DNA of 42,471 nt, taken from positions 1 through 42,471 of the forward strand of contig CABPSV020000032.1 in the NCBI GenBank assembly GCA_902459845.2. Reading direction: 5' to 3'. Source of the DNA: Hepatocystis sp. ex Piliocolobus tephrosceles (Eukaryota > Apicomplexa > Aconoidasida > Haemosporida > Plasmodiidae). Below, one piece after another: positions 12,004-24,376 of the stretch. Under the pieces are notes generated by a model. It did not search any database. It was not told where the DNA came from and was given only the letters and a program-made list of their open reading frames with translations. Position 1 is the stretch's first letter, and each line of letters begins with the position of its first letter. The translations under genes were made by a program, and so were the position numbers.

Positions 12004-13530
12004 GGATATAGATACATAAGAATTGTATATACTATTACAAGTGTATGTAGCGTATTTAAATATATTATACTATGTGTACTTATTTTAATTTTACAAATAT
12101 TATAATGAAAATTAATTTTTTTTTTTTTTTTTTTTTTACATGTATATGATTTGTTGTATCAAACAAATATTAGAATGTAGTATATTTACATGTATTGTTA
12201 TTGTTACTTTTTGTTTTTTTATTTTTTTTATAATAATTTAGTAATATTTTAAATCATACAACTTATTTAAATGTTAGAATTTTGCATTTTATAATATTAT
12301 ATAAGTAAAACAAGTTTATATATATATATATATACATATTTTAGAAGAAAGCAAAATATGAATTTTTATAAAAAAAAAACATATAAAAGTGAGTACACGT
12401 ATAAATGTTTATTGTATAAGTGCATTATACACGTGATATATGTATATTTATAGTTTGTACTTTTATATATACTAAACTAAATTACCCAAAAACCCACTTG
12501 GTATTGTTTTTTATAAAAATTTATATTTTATTATATTTATTGTTTTTTTTTTTTTTTCTATATCTATTTTTTATCTGAATTATTTGTTATATATATCAAA
12601 ATAAAAAAATAAAAAGTATATTGTTATTCATCATTTTCATATTATTTTATAATTCAATTTGCAATAATTTATAATATTGTTATTAATAAATTCATAAGTT
12701 CTACGTGTATAGTTATTTATATACATATATAAAGTGATAAATACGCATGGTAAAAAATTGTACATAAATTTTGTTAAGAAAAAAAAAAAAAAAAAGGTAT
12801 AGGAATATTATATATATATCTTTCTACAGTTATATATTTAGTATTATTATATATATTTATTTTAGAAAGAAACTAAATTTTGATATTATTAATTTATATA
12901 TTCTAATGAGTATGTTTTTAATTTTTTTTTTTTTTTTTTTTTTTTACATAATATTAGTAATGTTAGTAATATTAGTAGAATGGAAAAACAAATTTTAATG
13001 TTCTAAAAAAGGATATAAAAATAGCATTCTATTTTTGTAAATCGTTTTTTTTTGAATATATATATTACATATTGATGTGGAGAGATAGAGAAAAAAAAAA
13101 AGTAAGATATTATTATTTTATTTTTTTTTTTTTACTTTTATTTTTTTACTTTTATTTTTTTACTTTTATTTTTTTACTTTTATTTTTTTACTTTTTTTTT
13201 ATTTTTTTTTTTAGATTCTTAATTAGAGCAATATATTTTTTTTTTTCTACATTTTATAACTATTATGATGTACTTTTATATATTTTCTTTAATTTTAAAA
13301 ATAATGTTATATTTATTTTGTTTTTTACCAAAACTATTAAAACAGTAGTTGAGCATTTATATATTACATATATATAGATACATTTTTAATATTTATAACT
13401 CCTATGATTTAAAATTTTCTAATAATACATTTACGTATATTTTATTTATTTATTCATTTTGCTCATACGTTACGATCGAAAAAAAAAAAAAAAATATTCG
13501 ATTAATAGTATCTAGTTTAGTTACATAACA

Positions 13531-13583
<53 letters not shown>

Positions 13584-14061
13584 TTGTAATATGTTTTAAC
13601 AGAAGTAATGTGAGCGTATTTTTAAATATTATAAATATGTAAGTAAATAGATAAATAAATAAATGTATATGTATTTATCTATAGATGTCTGTGTTAATGT
13701 ATGTATATATGTTAATTACCATATGTTCTATTTATATTTAGTTATATGCTTATTGTACTTTACATGTGTTTTTAATACTAAGTGCATACGATTTACTTCA
13801 ATTACTATTTATTTTTAAATTTTTTATTTTATTCTATTGTTACTTTTTTTTTTTTTTTTTTTTAACTTTTAAAAAAAAAAATTTTTGAGTTAATATAATT
13901 TAATGCATAATATATAAATGGTACATAAATAAGTAAATATATTTATATATATGTAAATTTTAATTTATGTTTTTGCTTTGTATACATATATTTAAGTACC
14001 AATATGCGTCGACTAAACAAACATTCAGAGTACATAAATAGTACAGGCTAACATGTATAGT

Positions 14062-14102
<41 letters not shown>

Positions 14103-14759
14103 ACACCTGTTTTAATTTGATTTATAATGTGTTAACTAACAAACATATATCTATATATATATCAACTTTTTATTATTTATTAAGTATTATTTTTGAATGG
14201 TTTGTTACGTTTATATATATATATATATATATATACATAGTGTGTGTGTGTCGCTACTATCTGTTTAATTTTATAGTTTTTTTGATTATGTTTATCGTGT
14301 TTTATTTTTTTTAAGATAAAATAACAAATGCTATTATATTTGTTAATAAAAAAAAAAAAAAACAAGAAGCTAAGTGTAAATATATATATATATATATATA
14401 TGCGTATGTATATATATATTTACAATAGTAAAAAAAAAAAAAAAAAATACAAAAAAATGCACCGAATAATAAAAGATACAAGAAAACTAAAAGGCAAAAT
14501 TAAGTAGCATTTTTTGTATTTACATGTTTTCTTTATAAATTTTATTTTAAATCGAATAAAATTAATAAATGTAAATATATGCTCTTTTTTTTTTTTTTTT
14601 AAGCAATTTGATATTTTTTATATATAGTATATGTATTACAACCTTTGTGCCATTTTTATAATTTTTCATACATTACATATTATTTATTTTTTTTTTTTTT
14701 TTTTTACATCTGTATGTATTGTTTTTAAAATAACAAAAATAAAAAGAAGCGTTGTAAAT

Positions 14760-14795
<36 letters not shown>

Positions 14796-14939
14796 TGCAA
14801 TATATTTTGTTATATGTTGATAAATATGTGCATTATCTCTTTATAATACAGAAAATAGATTTGTAACGAATTTGTATTGATACACAAGTTTATTTTTGTA
14901 TGTCTCAATTATGATTAAATCATATGTACATAATAAAAC

Positions 14940-15011
14940 AAAAAAAAAAAAAAAAAAAAAAAAAAAGGAAAAAAAAAAAAAAAAAATTTTTTTTTTTTTT
15001 TTTTTTTTTTT
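14940..15011. repeat. Poly(A)/poly(T) inverted run
   Basis: A27, then GG, then A18 followed directly by T25. The A18/T25 junction is a perfect inverted repeat with no spacer and could extrude as a hairpin. Confidence 0.9.
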
Positions 15012-15337
15012 CTCTTTTTTCTTTAAATTTTAATAATTACCGTCATTAGTAGTTATTTTGTTAACATGTGTACACATATATAGACATATATATATATATG
15101 TTTGCTCATCTACACATATTTATCAATTGTATTTATGTACAACATAATTATTTTCTATTTTTTTTTTTTTTTTTCATTATTATTTGTTTAAATTTTTATT
15201 TAAAGCTGAATATTTTTTAATTTAATTTTATTTTATTTTTTTTTTTTTTTTATTATTCATTATTTTCATTGATTAGTGTTGTTATATATATATATATATA
15301 TATATACGTATATACGTTTTTATATAAGCACGTGTTG

Positions 15338-15523
15338 GTAAATTTGTAAATTTGTTATTTTGTAAGTTTGTTATTTTGTAAGTTTGTAATTTTGTTATTT
15401 TGTAATTTTGTTATTTTGTAAGTTTGTTATTTTGTAAGTTTGTAATTTTGTTATTTTGTAATTTTGTAATTTTGTAATTTTGTAATTTTGTAATTTTGTA
15501 ATTTTGTAATTTTGTTATTTTTT
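15338..15523. repeat. 8-10-bp minisatellite (gtaatttt / gttatttt)
   Basis: About twenty imperfect short units alternating GTAATTTT, GTTATTTT and GTAAGTTT. It lies roughly 0.5-0.7 kb upstream of the Asn-rich gene, probably in its promoter or 5' leader region. Confidence 0.85.
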
Positions 15524-16015
15524 ATGTTTGCAAGTTTATATGCTTGTATAAATCAGTATATAAATTATAAAATAATAATATATCTATACATATATATCAA
15601 TATATATGTATAGATATATACCCTCATCCGCACATATATATATATATATATATATATATGTATACATATATAGACACTTTATGAGTTCTATATTACGAAT
15701 TTTATATATATATATATATATTATTTTCTCGCTTCGTTTTTGAATAAGTATTTATAAATTTTGTTGTAAATTTTAATTTTAATTTAACGTTTTTTTTTTT
15801 TTTTTTTTTTTTTCTTTTTTCTTTTACTTCATATTTTTGTATACATTATTTTTTGTCGAAATCATAAAATATTACTATATATGTGTCTACATATCTAACT
15901 TACGTATTAATTTTGTTGTTAATTTTTGGTTTAGCTGTTTTTTTTATTTTTTTTATGTTTGTGTGACAAAAATTATAATTTTTTTTTTTTTTTTTTTTTA
16001 AAAAAAACAAATAAA

Positions 16016-16982
16016 ATGAAAGACATAATACCAGAAGTTAATGCAAAAGAAAAAGAACAGGATTTTAGTCAAAATTTAAACTCAGTTGATCATTTTGAAA
16101 AAAGGGAAGAAAATAAACAGAATAATAAAATAGACGACCATGATAATGGTAATAATAGTAGTTACAGTAGCAAGTCTTATTTATTTAATGTATTGAATCA
16201 TTTTAGTAATTTGAAAAAATTAAAATCTTCAAAAGGAGTAGATGAAGCAGTGACAAATTCAAAATGTAAAGATACCCAAATAACATCTGAGCAAGTCAAT
16301 GAAAAGGAAAGTGGAAATGAAAGTAATAATAAGAAAAAGGACGAAATTAAAAGTGATGGAAAAAAAAAGAAAGAAAAAGAAAACTTGAATAAGAGTGAAA
16401 ATGAAAAAAAAGTGATAACTCATGATGTACAAGATGAGAACAGTACTATTATGGAAATAAAAAATAAAGAAAATTTAACATTTGTAAATGAAAATTTAAC
16501 GAAAGAAGAGTGTATAAAAAATCATAAAGATAACACTGTCGAATTTGTAACAACTGATAATAAAAATGTATTTAATAGTGGTACAACTGTTATATCAGTA
16601 ATAGCTGACAAAAATATAAAAAACAACAAATGTAGTGATAGTAGTACCGTTTTGTGTTATAACTCTGATATTAATGTTACTAATTCTATCAGTTCTAGTT
16701 CCAATTTGACCAGTTCCAATATTTGTGTTGATTATGGTAATGCCAGTGATAACACAATAGTACCTGCCGAATTAAACAAAATGGAAAAGTTGATAAAAGA
16801 AATTAAAAATAAGAATAATAAAATTTACAACGAAAATATGAACGAAATTTTATTATTATATAATGATTTATTTACTTGTTTTTTAAACAATATATTTTGT
16901 TTAAGTAATAATAAAAATAATAATAGTAATAATAGTAATAATAGCAATAGTAGTAATAATAATAGTAGTAATAATAATAGTA

Positions 16983-17028
<46 letters not shown>

Positions 17029-19514
17029 TGAATATTCTTATTTAAAAAATGAAATAGAAAAAATAAAAAAAAATACTTATTTAATAACAGAATGTTTAAA
17101 TGCTTGTAAAACAGAAATAAAAAATAATTTAAACATTAATGACTCAGTTATGTTTGATGAATTTAAAAGTTTATTTTTGGTAGTATTTAATACAAAAATA
17201 GAAGGAACAATTTGCTTGAATAAAATTGAGAATGCAAAAGATAAGGAAAGTAACAAAAATAACAGCAATATCAATAGCAATGACAGTAGCAATGACAGTA
17301 GTAATAGCAGTAGCCATGACAGTAGCAGTAATAGTAGCAACCAGATTGATGAAAACATTATGAACAATCGAACAACGTGCATTATTTTTACTATTTTGTG
17401 TACAAACGAAATTATAAACATATTGGAAGATATGTATAAAAAGGTATTTGTAAAAAATGAAATAAGTGAGAATGACCATTTAGTACAAGTTAATCGAACA
17501 ATAAAAAGGTTGAGCAATATGAACGCATTTATGCAGTTTCTTATAAAAACGAATAATGCACCCACCACAACAGCAACAGCTGTCACTGCCCCTATTACTG
17601 TCCTTAATGATAATAACAACAAAAGTAGTAGTAATAATAGAAATAAAAATAATAGTAATAGTAGAAGAAAAAATAACAGTAACAACAGAAATCAAATAGA
17701 TAATATCAGCAACAATAACATTAACAGCAACAATAACATTAACAGCAACAATGACATTAACAATAACAACAACAATAACAATAACAACAACAATAACAGT
17801 ACTGATAGTAACAACAACAACAATAACAGTACTGATAGTAACAACAACAACAATAACAGTACTGATAGTAACAACAACAACAGTAATAGTACTGATAGTA
17901 ACAACAACAACAGTAATAGTAGCAAAAATAACAGTAACAATAGAAGTAAAAATAGCAACAAAAATAATAACAAAAACAAAAATAATAATAAAAATAACGG
18001 TAATAATCAAAATGAATATAACAACGATGACATTACAGTTATAAATAAAAAAGAAGCAAAATCTCTTTATGGAAATAAAAAAAATGGAGAAGTAAAAGTC
18101 GAAGAAGGAGCAGGAGCAGCAACAGTAGAAGAAGAAAAAACAGAAGAAAAAACAGGAGAAAAAAAAGAAGAAAAAACAGGAGAAAAAACAGGAGAAAAAA
18201 CAGAAGAAAAAACAGGAGAAAAAAAAGAAGAAAAAACAGGAGAAAAAACAGAAGAAAAAACAGGAGAAAAAAAAGAAGAAAAAAAAGAAGAAAAAACAGG
18301 AGAAAAAACAGAAGAAAAAACAGGAGAAAAAACAGAAGAAAAAACAGGAGAAAAAAAAGAAGAAAAAAAAGAAGAAAAAACAGGAGAAAAAACAGAAGAA
18401 AAAACAGGAGAAAAAAAAGAAGAAAAAACAGAAGAAAAAACAGGAGAAAAAACAGAAGAAAAAACAGGAGAAAAAAAAGAAGAAAAAACAGGAGAAAAAA
18501 AAGAAGAAAAAAAAGAAGAAAAAAAAGAAGAAAAAAAAGAAGAAAAAAAAGAAGAAAAAAAAGAAGAACAAAGTGAAAAGCAAAGTGAAAAACAATTGAA
18601 ATTAACAAAAAAAAACACACATTTTAGTACAGTACGTAATGCAACTAATAGTACAACTAACTTAATGAATAAAATAAACTTCAATAAAAAAACTAAAAAT
18701 TATTTTTGTAAGGATAATTCAGAAACAGCAGTAAATATATCAGGACGTTTAAGTGAAACAGCAATTACGAATAATTTACAAATAAAAGAAAAACAGTTAA
18801 AGACAGAAACAAACATAAATAATATTATCACTATTAATAGCGACAACACTACTAGCAACAAAACCAGTAACACAGTACAACAAATGAGTAATGAAAAACA
18901 GTATCCCACTAAAAAAATTATTTATAAGAAAGGGTTATCACCCTTCTATAAAAACATAAATAATACTTATAGTAATCTTAACAGTAATGTAAACGGTAAT
19001 GTTAACAATAGTGTAAACAATATAAGTAATGCTACTATTACTACTACTACTACTGCTACTACTACTGCTACTTCCAGTAATAATAATATAATTAGGGATG
19101 AACGAGCGAAAGATAATTATAGCGATATGATGGTTTATATTTCATGGGTTCCTAAAAGTGCTAGGTGTCAATATCCATTAGAATTGCCAAAAAATACAGA
19201 TGAAAGAAATAATATTTCTGAATATGTTAAAGCAAAAGAACAAATGATTTATATTTTAAAAATTATGGGTTATGATGAAGTAGATAGTGTTTTTTTTCAT
19301 CCACCGAAAGGATCACATATAAAAATAAAATTTAAAACATTAGATTGTATGAATAAATTTTTAAAAAATTATAAAAATACACCAGATAAATGGAAAGAAG
19401 ATATGTTTGTTTTTTTTAATATTCCAATGAGAAGTAGTATATCAGTAAGAGATTTAAGAATTGAGAGAGCTGTACCTAGAATAGTAACTAGCGAAGTAAG
19501 AAAAAGTAATAAAA

Positions 19515-19552
<38 letters not shown>

Positions 19553-21306
19553 CAAAATAATTTATTTTTATTTAAAGATAATTATAATTTATATGAAGAA
19601 AACGAATATAATAAATTAAAAAAAATAAAATTCCGTTATGACCCACATAAAAAACATGTAGTCATGAAACCTTTAGAAGATAATAAAGACATTACTCGAG
19701 TTAATAAAGATAGTATTATTCATCGTGATTTACAACATCCTGTAACATTGGATAATACACCTACAATTGCAACAGATACAAATATTACTACTACAACAAC
19801 TATGCATAGTAATACAGATTATAATATAAGATTAGGTACAAAAACAAATTTTAAAATTGGTATTAGCGATAGTGAAAATAGTACTTGTAACAATAATATA
19901 ATTGGTAGTAACACTTTTAGTATTACCACTACAGATAATAATAATAGAAATAATAATATAATAAAAAATAAAATACAAAAAATAAAAACAAATTGTAGTA
20001 ATAGTAAGAGTAGTAGTAATAATAATATATGGGAATCCGAAAATCAAACATTAGATTTTAAATTGGAAGGTATTATTGGTAAAAGTCATAATATGTTACC
20101 AAATGTCGATTATAAAGGTATCGATTATAAAAATGTCGATTATAAAAATGTTTTGTTTAGGAATGACAGTTCCAATGTTTGTTCTTGTAATACATGTTAT
20201 GACAAAGGTAGTATAAAACAATCTTCGAATATTATCCAAGGTTCACTTATATCTCCAATTAATAACAAAAGAGTTACTAATGGAAGTGTAAACAGCAGTA
20301 ATAACAGTACTAACAACAATAATAATAGTGATAATGTAATTATAACAACAACAACAACAACAACAACAAATCCATTTATAAATAAAAATACACATAACTC
20401 GAGTAATGTTACTACAAATATAAATAAGATCGGATGTTATAATAATACAGATAATATAAAAATTTTATCAAAAACAAGTCAGAAAAATAGACAAACTATT
20501 GGTAGTGATCTTATTTTACTTAATCCTAACGAATCAAATGTTGATACGTTAATGGATGATACTTATATACATACACACATACCAAACGAAAAACATTTAA
20601 AAAATCTTAATATTAGTAACGATTTTTTCAATAATACTTTTGTTAGAAATGTAAAAAGTGATATAATAAAAACACATACTATAAATAAAGATTTTATAAA
20701 TAAAGATTTTATAAATAAAGATTTTATAAATAAAGATTTTACAAAAATAGACTTAAACAATAAAAATAATAATAGTAATAATTTAAACGGTAACACACAT
20801 AATCTTAAAAACTTAGTTGCTACTTCTATGTCAATTAATCCTACAAAAGATATGTATCTTATGAAAAATAATAATAATAATAATAATATCGGTAGAATTA
20901 AGAAAAAACCATTTCCAATCAATACATTTGTTTGTACTGATAACGAAAATACTGACAATGCCACTACAACTCTTGCCACTACATCTCTTGTCACTACTTC
21001 TCTTCCTACCACTTCTCTAGCTACTACTACCACTACCAATACTGCTACAACTACTACTACCACTACTATTACCAACGATAATGCAATTTACTCAAATGAT
21101 AGAAATAATATGAACAGTAATATGAACAGTAATATGAACAGTAATATGAACAGTAATATGAATGGCAATATGAACGGCAATATGAATAATAATATTAATA
21201 ACATATTAATGAATGAACAAAATGAATTAAAAAGACATACATATAATTCAGTTTTATCAAATAATATAAATAATAGTTTAGATTATTTGAATAAAAATGT
21301 TTTTAC

Positions 21307-21353
<47 letters not shown>

Positions 21354-22813
21354 GTAGTAGTAGTAATAGTAAAAATGGTAATATAAGTAGTAATGGCAAT
21401 ATAAGTAGTAATGGCAATATAAGTGGTAATGGAAATATAAGTGGTACTGATGAAGAAATTTTGAATAATATAAAAAAAAATTATATTAAACATAATTATA
21501 ATGAAAATAATAGTAATAATAATTTTAATACTTTTATAAATATGAATTATAATGGTAATAACACTGGTAATAAATATAGCAATTCTAATTATTGTAGTAG
21601 TAATTATAGTAGTAATAATTATAGTAGTAATAATTATAGTAGTAATAATTATAGTAGTAATAATTATAGTAGTAATAATTATAGTAATAGTCACAATATT
21701 AATTGTAACACCAACAGTTGCACTGATATTAATTGTAGTGATTATGATTTATCTATATATACTAATGGAAATATCAGTAATAACGATAATAAAAATGAAA
21801 ATTATAAAAAAAATAGTAACGATACTATAAATAACTGTACAACTAAACGCTTGGAAGTTATAAAAGATAATAGCAACTTATTTACACATAACATTAACAA
21901 CAACCACAATAACAACAACTACAACATCAACAACCACAACAACAACCACAACAACAACCATAACAACAACCATAACAACAACCATAACAACAACCATAAC
22001 AACAACCACAACCGCAACCACAAAAATAACTACGATTATTTATATGATGATAAATACATAAATCATGAAGAATTAACAAATTTTATTAACATTGATTTTA
22101 TTAATGACATAGATAAAGAATATGATGAAAAAAATATTAAACTTGATCATACACTTGATCATACACTTGATCATACGAACGAACATAATGGACAAACACC
22201 TATTCATATAAATAATTTAATTAAAACACAAAATAATTTAGACATATTAACACCTTATAATAAATACATAAATGAAAGTTTATTAATTAATAATACAAGT
22301 TACTTAGAAAATCACAGCATCAATAATAACAATATTGGTAATAGTATTAGCAACAGTATTAGTAACAATATTGGTAATAGTATTAGTAACAGTATTAGTA
22401 ACAATATTGGTAATAGTATTAGTAACAGTATTAATAACAGTATTAATAACAGTATTAATAACAGTATTAGTAACAGTATTAATAACAGTATTAGTAACAG
22501 TATTGGTAATAATATCAGTAGTAACATTACCAATAACATTACTAGTAACATGAACAGTAACAACCAAGGCAAATTAAACAATATGTTTGAAGGATTTGAA
22601 GAATATAACAATATTAATTTTAATAGAATACTTGATAATTTTGAAAATAAAACAAGTTACATGTTAAACGACACCAAGGATAACGAAACAAATGTTAAAG
22701 TAAATTTTAGTGAAAATGATTATAACACATATGTTAATGTACATAAAAACAAAGGAAGTACTTGCGATGTTAGAGAGATGGGTATAGTAGGAGTTGCAGA
22801 GTTAGTTGAATAA
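16016..22813 (+). CDS. Giant asparagine-rich protein, function unknown
   Basis: Single-exon gene of 2265 aa. The frame is open back to a TTG at 15959, but the first ATG (16016, reading MKDIIPEV) follows a T/A-rich leader and is the sensible start. Most of the protein is Asn/Ser/Thr low complexity. Two parts look folded: a helical segment at about residues 255-520 (interrupted by Asn runs) and a segment at about 1034-1163 rich in hydrophobic and aromatic residues, with motifs ISWVPKSARCQYPLELP and HPPKGSHIKIKFK, whose alternating strands and helices could be RRM-like; I cannot assign it firmly. Between them lies a Glu/Lys/Thr/Gly array (about 703-851). Other internal repeats: NNSTDS (10 residues), NKDFI, NMNS, SSNNY, NHNN, LDHT and ISNS. 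There is no signal peptide or transmembrane segment. P. falciparum has an Asn-rich protein at the corresponding place (recalled, unchecked). Confidence 0.88.
17790..17925 (+). repeat. 30-bp in-frame repeat in the Asn-rich gene
   Basis: Four or five near-identical 30-bp units, each encoding a run of Asn followed by STDS. The units use many AAC codons, unlike the AAT-dominated Asn runs near 21310. The length is a multiple of three, so copy-number change keeps the frame. Confidence 0.88.
18125..18568 (+). repeat. Glu/Lys/Thr/Gly-coding polypurine repeat array
   Basis: About 440 bp made only of A, G and the C of ACA codons, with no T on the coding strand. The units are GAAGAAAAAACA, GGAGAAAAAACA and GGAGAAAAAAAAGAA types, encoding EEKT, GEKT and GEKKEEK. 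All minus-strand frames are open through it, which gives long Phe/Leu/Ser-rich shadow frames. Confidence 0.92.
20685..20745 (+). repeat. 15-bp in-frame repeat encoding NKDFI
   Basis: Four consecutive copies of AATAAAGATTTTATA (the last diverges to DFTK), identical at the nucleotide level, suggesting recent slippage or unequal exchange. Confidence 0.88.
21595..21690 (+). repeat. 15-bp in-frame repeat encoding SSNNY
   Basis: About six copies of AGTAGTAATAATTAT, almost identical at the nucleotide level, within the Asn-rich gene. Confidence 0.85.
22325..22510 (+). repeat. 12-bp in-frame repeat (SISN / SINN / IGN)
   Basis: About fifteen 12-bp units of the AGTATTAGTAAC type encoding Ser-Ile-Ser/Asn-Asn. 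Higher-order 48-bp periodicity is visible in the IGNSISNSISNN groups of the first half. Confidence 0.85.
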
Positions 22814-22901
22814 TTTGTCCAATAATTATAAACTTGGATCATATTAACAATAAAATCGTTTTATTCTTTTTGTATTTTATTTTATTATATTATATTTTAT
22901 T

Positions 22902-23239
22902 TTTGTTTACTATTATTTTTGTTTATTATTATTTTTGTTTATTATTATTTTTGTTTATTATTATTTTTGTTTACTATTATTTTTGTTTACTATTATTTTT
23001 GTTTATTATTATTTTTGTTTATTATTATTTTTGTTTACTATTATTTTTGTTTACTATTATTTTTGTTTATTATTATTTTTGTTTATTATTATTTTTGTTT
23101 ACTATTATTTTTGTTTACTATTATTTTTGTTTATTATTATTTTTGTTTACTATTATTTTTGTTTATTATCATTTTTGTTTATTATTATTTTTGTTTATTA
23201 TTATTTTTGTTTATTATTATTTTTGTTTATTATTATTTT
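22902..23239. repeat. 16-bp tandem array (gtttattattattttt / gtttactattattttt)
   Basis: About twenty-one copies of a 16-bp unit with one common variant position (TAT or TAC). It begins about 90 bp after the Asn-rich stop codon, so it probably lies in the 3' untranslated region. All three forward frames are open, giving Phe/Ile/Tyr/Leu pseudo-ORFs. Confidence 0.93.
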
Positions 23240-23510
23240 TCTTTTTTTTTATGCCCTAATGTTTTTTTGTGTTTCTTTTTTTTTTTTTTTTTTTTTTTAT
23301 GTATGTATATTTATAAAATATTGTCCTATTTTATTGTCCCATTTTGTAGTTGTGAATGTATTAATATATATAAATTTCAAACTTAATTAAAAATAAAACA
23401 TACTATATATGTATTATTATTTAACAAAAAAATAAACAACTATAACTGCATATTTTTTAACATATTTTAATATTATTTTTTTATAACATTCTTAAAATTA
23501 TACCAATCCC

Positions 23511-23604
23511 TATACGGCTTATCTTATACGGCTTATCCTATACGACTTATCCTATACGACTTATCCTATACGACTTATCCTATACGACTTATCCTATACG
23601 ACTT
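23511..23604. repeat. 14-bp tandem repeat (cttatcctatacga)
   Basis: Six to seven copies; the first carry CGGC and TCTTA variants and the last four are identical. It is richer in G+C than the surrounding DNA. Confidence 0.9.
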
Positions 23605-24321
23605 GTATGTATATACGTACTACATACATCCTAAATTACATACATACGTATATATATTGTCGTTATGGTATATGTAAGAGGTAACACACAATTTTATTAT
23701 ACATACATATACATACAATACCTTTCATCTAAACTCCCCCCCATCCACTCGTCCAGCCTAGCTAAAATAAGTATTATGAAACATGCCTGCTGTAAAAATA
23801 AATGTTTCAATAAACATAAATAAAACAGAATATAGGTATAAAAATTAAACAAACTTTTCTTTTTCACAAATAACTTTCTTTTTCAAAAAAAAAAAAAAAA
23901 AAAAAAGATTTCTTTTTTTATTTTACTTTAATTTTTTTATAATACAATACTTAAGTGATGGTAAAAAAAAAAAAAAAAAAAACAATTTTATAATTTATAT
24001 AAATGTATATACGCGAAATATATCCTATTGGAAGGTATGTTTAAAAAAACAAAAGTAAACGACCAAGGTGTGGCAAATTTTATCTATGTATATTTATGCG
24101 TATATCTAAAGTTAACTAATTCGACGAAAAAAAAAAAAATAAAAAAAAAAAATAAAAAAAGAAATAAAAAAAAAAATAATATTCATGTTGTACGAATTGG
24201 TGATATTTTTTTTTTATAACTCATTTGGCTTTGAGCGCCTATAAAATATAAATTTATACATTATACATTATACATGCGTTTCCACTTATTTTTTTTTTTT
24301 TGACCGTCGCCAAAAAGAAAA

Positions 24322-24368
24322 CTCCACCCAAAAAAAACTCCTCCCCAAAAAGGTCCCCCCCCCTCCCC
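24322..24368 (-). promoter_or_regulatory. Putative G-quadruplex (minus strand) upstream of the propeller gene
   Basis: On the plus strand there are C runs at 24327-24329, 24343-24346, 24355-24363 (nine C) and 24365-24368. The minus strand therefore carries G4, G9, G4 and G3 tracts within about 42 nt. The G9 tract can supply two G-triplets, so three loops of at most about 8 nt are possible. It lies about 90 bp before the start codon. Structure and role are inferred. Confidence 0.55.
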
Positions 24369-24376
24369 AAACTAAA

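Larger units (their letters stand above)
7610..16015. other. 8.4-kb gene-free, extremely A+T-rich region (candidate centromere)
   Basis: I read this stretch on both strands and found no gene. Sampled lines are about 88-92% A+T and dominated by T runs, A runs and (AT)n tracts. There is a 75-nt (TA)n at 7761-7835, an A/T inverted run at 14940-15011 and an 8-10-bp minisatellite at 15338-15523. The open frames present are short, rich in Ile, Tyr, Phe and Lys, and follow the simple repeats. It lies between divergent genes, so the right end should contain the promoter of the Asn-rich gene. The length is several times a normal Plasmodium intergenic gap, hence the centromere suggestion. That is inference: I see no large satellite array, and the A+T content looks lower than the ~97% known for P. 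falciparum centromeres. Confidence 0.6.

Noticed and set aside
15959..16015. N-terminal extension of the Asn-rich protein (CDKNYNFFFFFF...)
   Set aside because: It would start at TTG. The poly-T leader followed by the ATG at 16016 is the normal Plasmodium arrangement.
17480..18684. Long minus-strand frames rich in Phe, Leu, Ser and Cys opposite the Asn-rich gene
   Set aside because: The T-free sense strand cannot give stop codons in most antisense frames. No domain or independent start context is present.
22834..23390. Three frames of 141-155 aa after the Asn-rich gene
   Set aside because: They are made by a 16-bp array plus T runs; the composition is only Phe, Ile, Tyr, Leu, Val and Cys.
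24037..24219. Small ORF MFKKTKVNDQG... before the propeller gene
   Set aside because: About fifteen normal-looking residues dissolve into an A-rich Lys/Asn/Ile tract. No splice partner that extends it convincingly was found.
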